From assembly GCA_003615045.1 (NCBI GenBank), contig ML014363.1, positions 1 through 21,663 on the forward strand: DNA of 21,663 nucleotides, given 5' to 3'. The first letter of the stretch is position 1; the number at the start of each line of letters is the position of its first letter. Made by a program: the position numbers and the translations under genes. The notes under the pieces were generated by a model. It had not been told where the DNA came from and did not search any database. It saw nothing but the letters and a program-made list of their open reading frames with translations. The stretch is from Caulochytrium protostelioides (lineage: Eukaryota; Chytridiomycota; Caulochytriomycetes; Caulochytriales; Caulochytriaceae). This document shows, piece after piece, positions 19,261-21,663 of the stretch.

Positions 19261-19757
19261 ATACCATGCCGCCGCAGTTGAGTGCCACGATGCGATCAGA
19301 GGGAGCAGGATCGCTGATCTGGCTCGAGGCGACCACACATGCCCCACCCTTTCCATCCATCGATGACAGCCCGATCCAGATCATGAAGGACCGATGGCGC
19401 CGCCCATGCGCCCCCTTCATTTTCTCGTGTGAACTGACGGACGGGGTCTCGTGGTGGGTCCTTCTATACATGAGGCCGCTGCGTGGCGGTTTTTCTCGTC
19501 AACGCCTCTTGGCGCCTTGCGTGCGTCAATGTATGAGACGCCACGCATATGAAGGCAGGCCAAGTCGAGCCTCCCGTGTGACGTGGCGTCTCGAGCGTTC
19601 CTGCCGGGGTGCAGCGCTGCTGATTTTCCACCTCGGTGCTTACCCCTACCCCTGATACCTCTGCCAAGAGAAAACGGCCATCGGCGTCCTGCAGTGAAAA
19701 CGCCGTCTGAACGGGCGTGGGGCAAGGGGGTCCGTGCGTGGCGGAACTTCAACGGCG

Positions 19758-19776
19758 AAAAAAAAAAAAAAAAAAA
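19758..19776 (+). repeat. Homopolymer A(19)
   Basis: A run of 19 A in otherwise GC-rich DNA. It could be a retroposed poly(A) remnant or simple slippage; no retroposon body was recognised to its left. Confidence 0.9.
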
Positions 19777-20054
19777 GAACCCGGTCATCCCAAGACGCGG
19801 TCTGCGGCCTGGCTCCGGCTCGGGTCCCGTGCGAGGGAGTGCGATGCCGCCGGAGAGCAGGGTCCTATTTTCGGACGGTGGACACCCGCACGCGCGCCTC
19901 CGACCCATTCCCGACCGGCATCGCGCGGCACTGGTCTGACCGATGCGCCGCCCCCCGGCGTTCGGGTGTCGTCGGCCACGATGCACGCCGAGAGAGCAGC
20001 ATGCACGCGTCGGGCCGCGAGGTCTTACGCAACGGCCGTCCTCACGGATCCTCG

Positions 20055-20062
20055 TATAAATA
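20055..20062 (+). promoter_or_regulatory. TATA box (TATAAATA) of the GPI-protein gene
   Basis: TATAAATA on the gene's strand, about 245 bp upstream of the ATG, in GC-rich surroundings. Downstream, 20218-20300 is strongly pyrimidine-rich (CTTCTTTCTC and C runs), like leaders of well-expressed fungal genes. A start site near 20085-20100 would be expected. Confidence 0.6.
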
Positions 20063-20306
20063 CCCGGTGGGGACGCGGCGGCCAGACCCCACTGATGCCG
20101 ATGGGGATCGCCGTGCGACTCTCGTGAAAGAACGAACCGATGCCTTCCAACCCAACCCAACCAACGGCTCCGCTCGACCCCATCAACCCACATCCCTTTG
20201 ACTATAGCCGCCAGCTTGCCAGCTCTTCTTTCTCATTCTTGGGCCCTTCTCTCTTCCTGATCTCTCTTCCTGATTCCTTCCCCCCCCCCTTCCCCCCCAA
20301 GTCACC

Positions 20307-20819
20307 ATGTACGCTTCCACCCTCTCGCTGGCCGTGCTCGCCGCCGCGGCCCTTGTCCACGCCGACGTGACCCAGTTCAACCAGGGCTGCCCGGCCGACA
20401 ATGTGCCGACCTTCGATCGCTGTATCGAGGACGCCGGCATTAACGCGTCCAACCCGACCGTCGACGCCCTCTGCTTGACCCCGCCCAACGGCATGTCTGC
20501 CGACCAGTGCCGCTGCACCAAGCTCACCATGCTCAACATCTGCTACCGCAATTCCTGCCCGGACGCCGTCATGTCGACCACCTACAAGGCGCTGGCCGAC
20601 ACGGCCTGCTCGGTCTCGGGCGTCACGACCCCGGTCGCCGGCACCTTCGTGCCCGTCACGGCGACCGCCTCGGGCACCTCCGCCACCGCCACGACCGGCT
20701 CGGGTTCGGGCTCGTCCTCGCAGGCCAAGTCCGGCGCCGCCGGCTTCACCGGCCTCGTGCAGCAGCTCGTCATGCCCGCCCTCATCTCCCTGGGCGGTCT
20801 CGCCGGCCTCGTCCTGTAA
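20307..20819 (+). CDS. Secreted cysteine-rich GPI-anchored protein (CFEM-like)
   Basis: 170 aa, ATG in GTCACCATGT context. Signal peptide at residues 1-19 (cleavage after LVHA). The mature domain has exactly eight cysteines (28, 39, 56, 68, 70, 79, 84, 101). The last five follow C-x-C-x8-C-x4-C-x16-C, close to the second half of the fungal CFEM pattern and common in fungal extracellular proteins; the first three are spaced differently from classic CFEM. There is one NAS glycosylation sequon at 46-48. Residues 102-140 are Ser/Thr/Gly-rich. The C-terminus (about 148-170, LVMPALISLGGLAGLVL) is a hydrophobic GPI-attachment signal after a Ser/Gly/Ala stretch. Expected at the cell wall or plasma membrane outer face. 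It sits between the two halves of the right Fanzor relic. Its function is unknown; CFEM proteins are often implicated in haem or iron handling or adhesion. Confidence 0.88.
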   Translation: MYASTLSLAVLAAAALVHADVTQFNQGCPADNVPTFDRCIEDAGINASNPTVDALCLTPPNGMSADQCRCTKLTMLNICYRNSCPDAVMSTTYKALADTACSVSGVTTPVAGTFVPVTATASGTSATATTGSGSGSSSQAKSGAAGFTGLVQQLVMPALISLGGLAGLVL

Positions 20820-21037
20820 TCGCTGCTTCATGGTCTCTTCCCCTCCCTTTCCCTCCCTTTATTGCTGGCATAGTCATACATTAATTCATAATTTCGAGCA
20901 TCATTTTTCTTTACCAACGCGACGGTGATTACCAGATCGTGGTCACCAGATCCGGCATCTTCCGGTTCCAATGACCAGCTTGGTCGTCGACGAGGTAGCC
21001 CGGCGTCAGCGGCAACTGGCGTTGACTGCGTCAGCAA
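20820..21037. other. 3' region of the GPI-protein gene
   Basis: AT-rich from 20875 to 20920 (ACATTAATTCATAATTTCG), a likely 3' UTR and polyadenylation region without a canonical AATAAA. ACCAGATC occurs twice at about 20931-20952. The Fanzor homology begins at 21038. Confidence 0.5.
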
Positions 21038-21663
21038 CCCGAGCCGTTGGAACGGCGATCTCGCCCTCGCTGCTGGGGCAAACTGGGAGGCGCCAGAAGC
21101 AATCACCACGTCAGCGACCACGGGCTCCATCTCCGTGGCTGCCCCGTTAACGATGCGGCTGGGGAATTATGGCAAACACGCGCTGCTTGCCTCCGTACAG
21201 CTGCAGGCACTGGCGTGTCCAGCGCGGCTGCAGGTAGTCGGTCCACAGCGGTTCGTACGCGGCAAACCACACCTCTAGGAATCGGTGGTGCGCGGCGAGC
21301 GCTGTGCCTCTGGAGCTCACCTGACCGGCTGGCTCTGACAGCCGCTGCACCCCCTTTTTCAAATCGCGCTGCCACGTCTCTGACTGCTTTTGGGAGGCTT
21401 TGTTACCGACTTCCACATAGGACCGCTCCCGGGTCAGCTTCCAGCCAACGATGTGGCCGTCGGACCGCTCCAGGGCCAAAAAGAAGATGTTGGTACTTAT
21501 TATGCATGCACATATCCACAAGATGCGAAAGAGAGGATGCCGCAAAAGTCATTACGGCAATAGGACACGGGTGATATCCATTATGCCAGGAGAACGCGGC
21601 GGAGCTTGTTGATGCCCCAACGATGAGCCAGACGAGCCAGCTCCGGCAGTCGCAGTGGAAGGC
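21038..21663 (-). pseudogene. Fanzor relic, right copy, N-terminal/middle half
   Basis: Reverse-complement homolog of left-copy bases 1-652. On the minus strand it encodes IFFLALERSDGHIVGWKLT, a stretch ending in RVFAIIPQPHR, and, after the same one-base frame break as in the left copy, SRIVNGAATEMEPVVADVVIA and GASQFAP. The second frame break before KGEIAVPT is also shared. It stops just before the RuvC-II segment; left bases 653-712, which carry VDEFRT, have no counterpart. No DPG-type RuvC-I Asp precedes IFF; instead there is AATAAG|TACCAACATC, which could be a splice acceptor. A GTAATG donor-like sequence lies about 80 bp upstream, but splicing there does not restore an obvious motif. The gene's 5' part is outside the window. 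Confidence 0.75.
21569..21663. repeat. Window-end inverted repeat, right arm (95 bp exact)
   Basis: Exact reverse complement of bases 1-95. It forms the outermost part of the longer, slightly diverged inverted repeat 21038-21663 / 1-652. Confidence 0.95.

Larger units (their letters stand above)
18939..20306. other. Left part of the 2.1 kb interrupting the right Fanzor copy
   Basis: No supported gene before the GPI-protein gene. It holds a 10-bp tandem repeat (19171-19260), a run of 19 A at 19758-19776, and the promoter and leader of the downstream gene. Frames on both strands lack domains. No terminal repeats or target-site duplication were found at the edges 18939 and 21037. Confidence 0.5.

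Overview
The window reads as nuclear DNA of a GC-rich, intron-poor eukaryote, most likely a fungus. The evidence is GT-AG introns that place known protein families in frame (GTAAGT and GTAACG donors, TAG and CAG acceptors), ATG starts in Kozak-like contexts (CACCATGG), a fungal-type cysteine-rich GPI-anchored secreted protein, a type IIC P-type ATPase of the fungal kind, a PWI/SR splicing coactivator and a derlin. I cannot place it more precisely from sequence alone; an early-diverging (zoosporic) fungus or an intron-poor basidiomycete would both fit. No rRNA, tRNA or CRISPR array was seen.

Layout. 1-1169 (+): decayed Fanzor (eukaryotic TnpB-like RNA-guided nuclease) copy. 1204-3474 (-): unrecognised 756-aa membrane protein. 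3475-6322: weakly supported, possibly spliced minus-strand material. 6323-8013 (-): two-exon SRRM1-like splicing coactivator (15-nt first coding exon, 218-nt intron). 8883-9871 (-): two-exon adenylate kinase. 9872-11088: divergent promoter region. 11089-11973 (+): derlin. 12310-15723 (-): intronless 1137-aa type IIC P-type ATPase, convergent with derlin. 15724-18366: long non-coding or unresolved stretch. 18367-18938 and 21038-21663 (-): two halves of a second Fanzor copy, in inverted orientation to the first. 18939-21037: the 2.1 kb separating those halves, which holds its own TATA-box gene for a secreted GPI-anchored protein (20307-20819, +).

The genes do not form an obvious pathway. They are housekeeping genes of splicing, nucleotide balance, ER quality control and cation transport. 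The unusual part is the pair of Fanzor relics in head-to-head inverted orientation that bounds them. Both relics carry the same reading-frame breaks and both lack a recognisable first RuvC aspartate. The right one has lost exactly the RuvC-II segment where the 2.1 kb sits. They also differ in copy number of an internal 54-bp repeat. The two window ends are identical inverted repeats for exactly 95 bp. This could reflect an element arm that extends beyond the window or an assembly break at a repeat.
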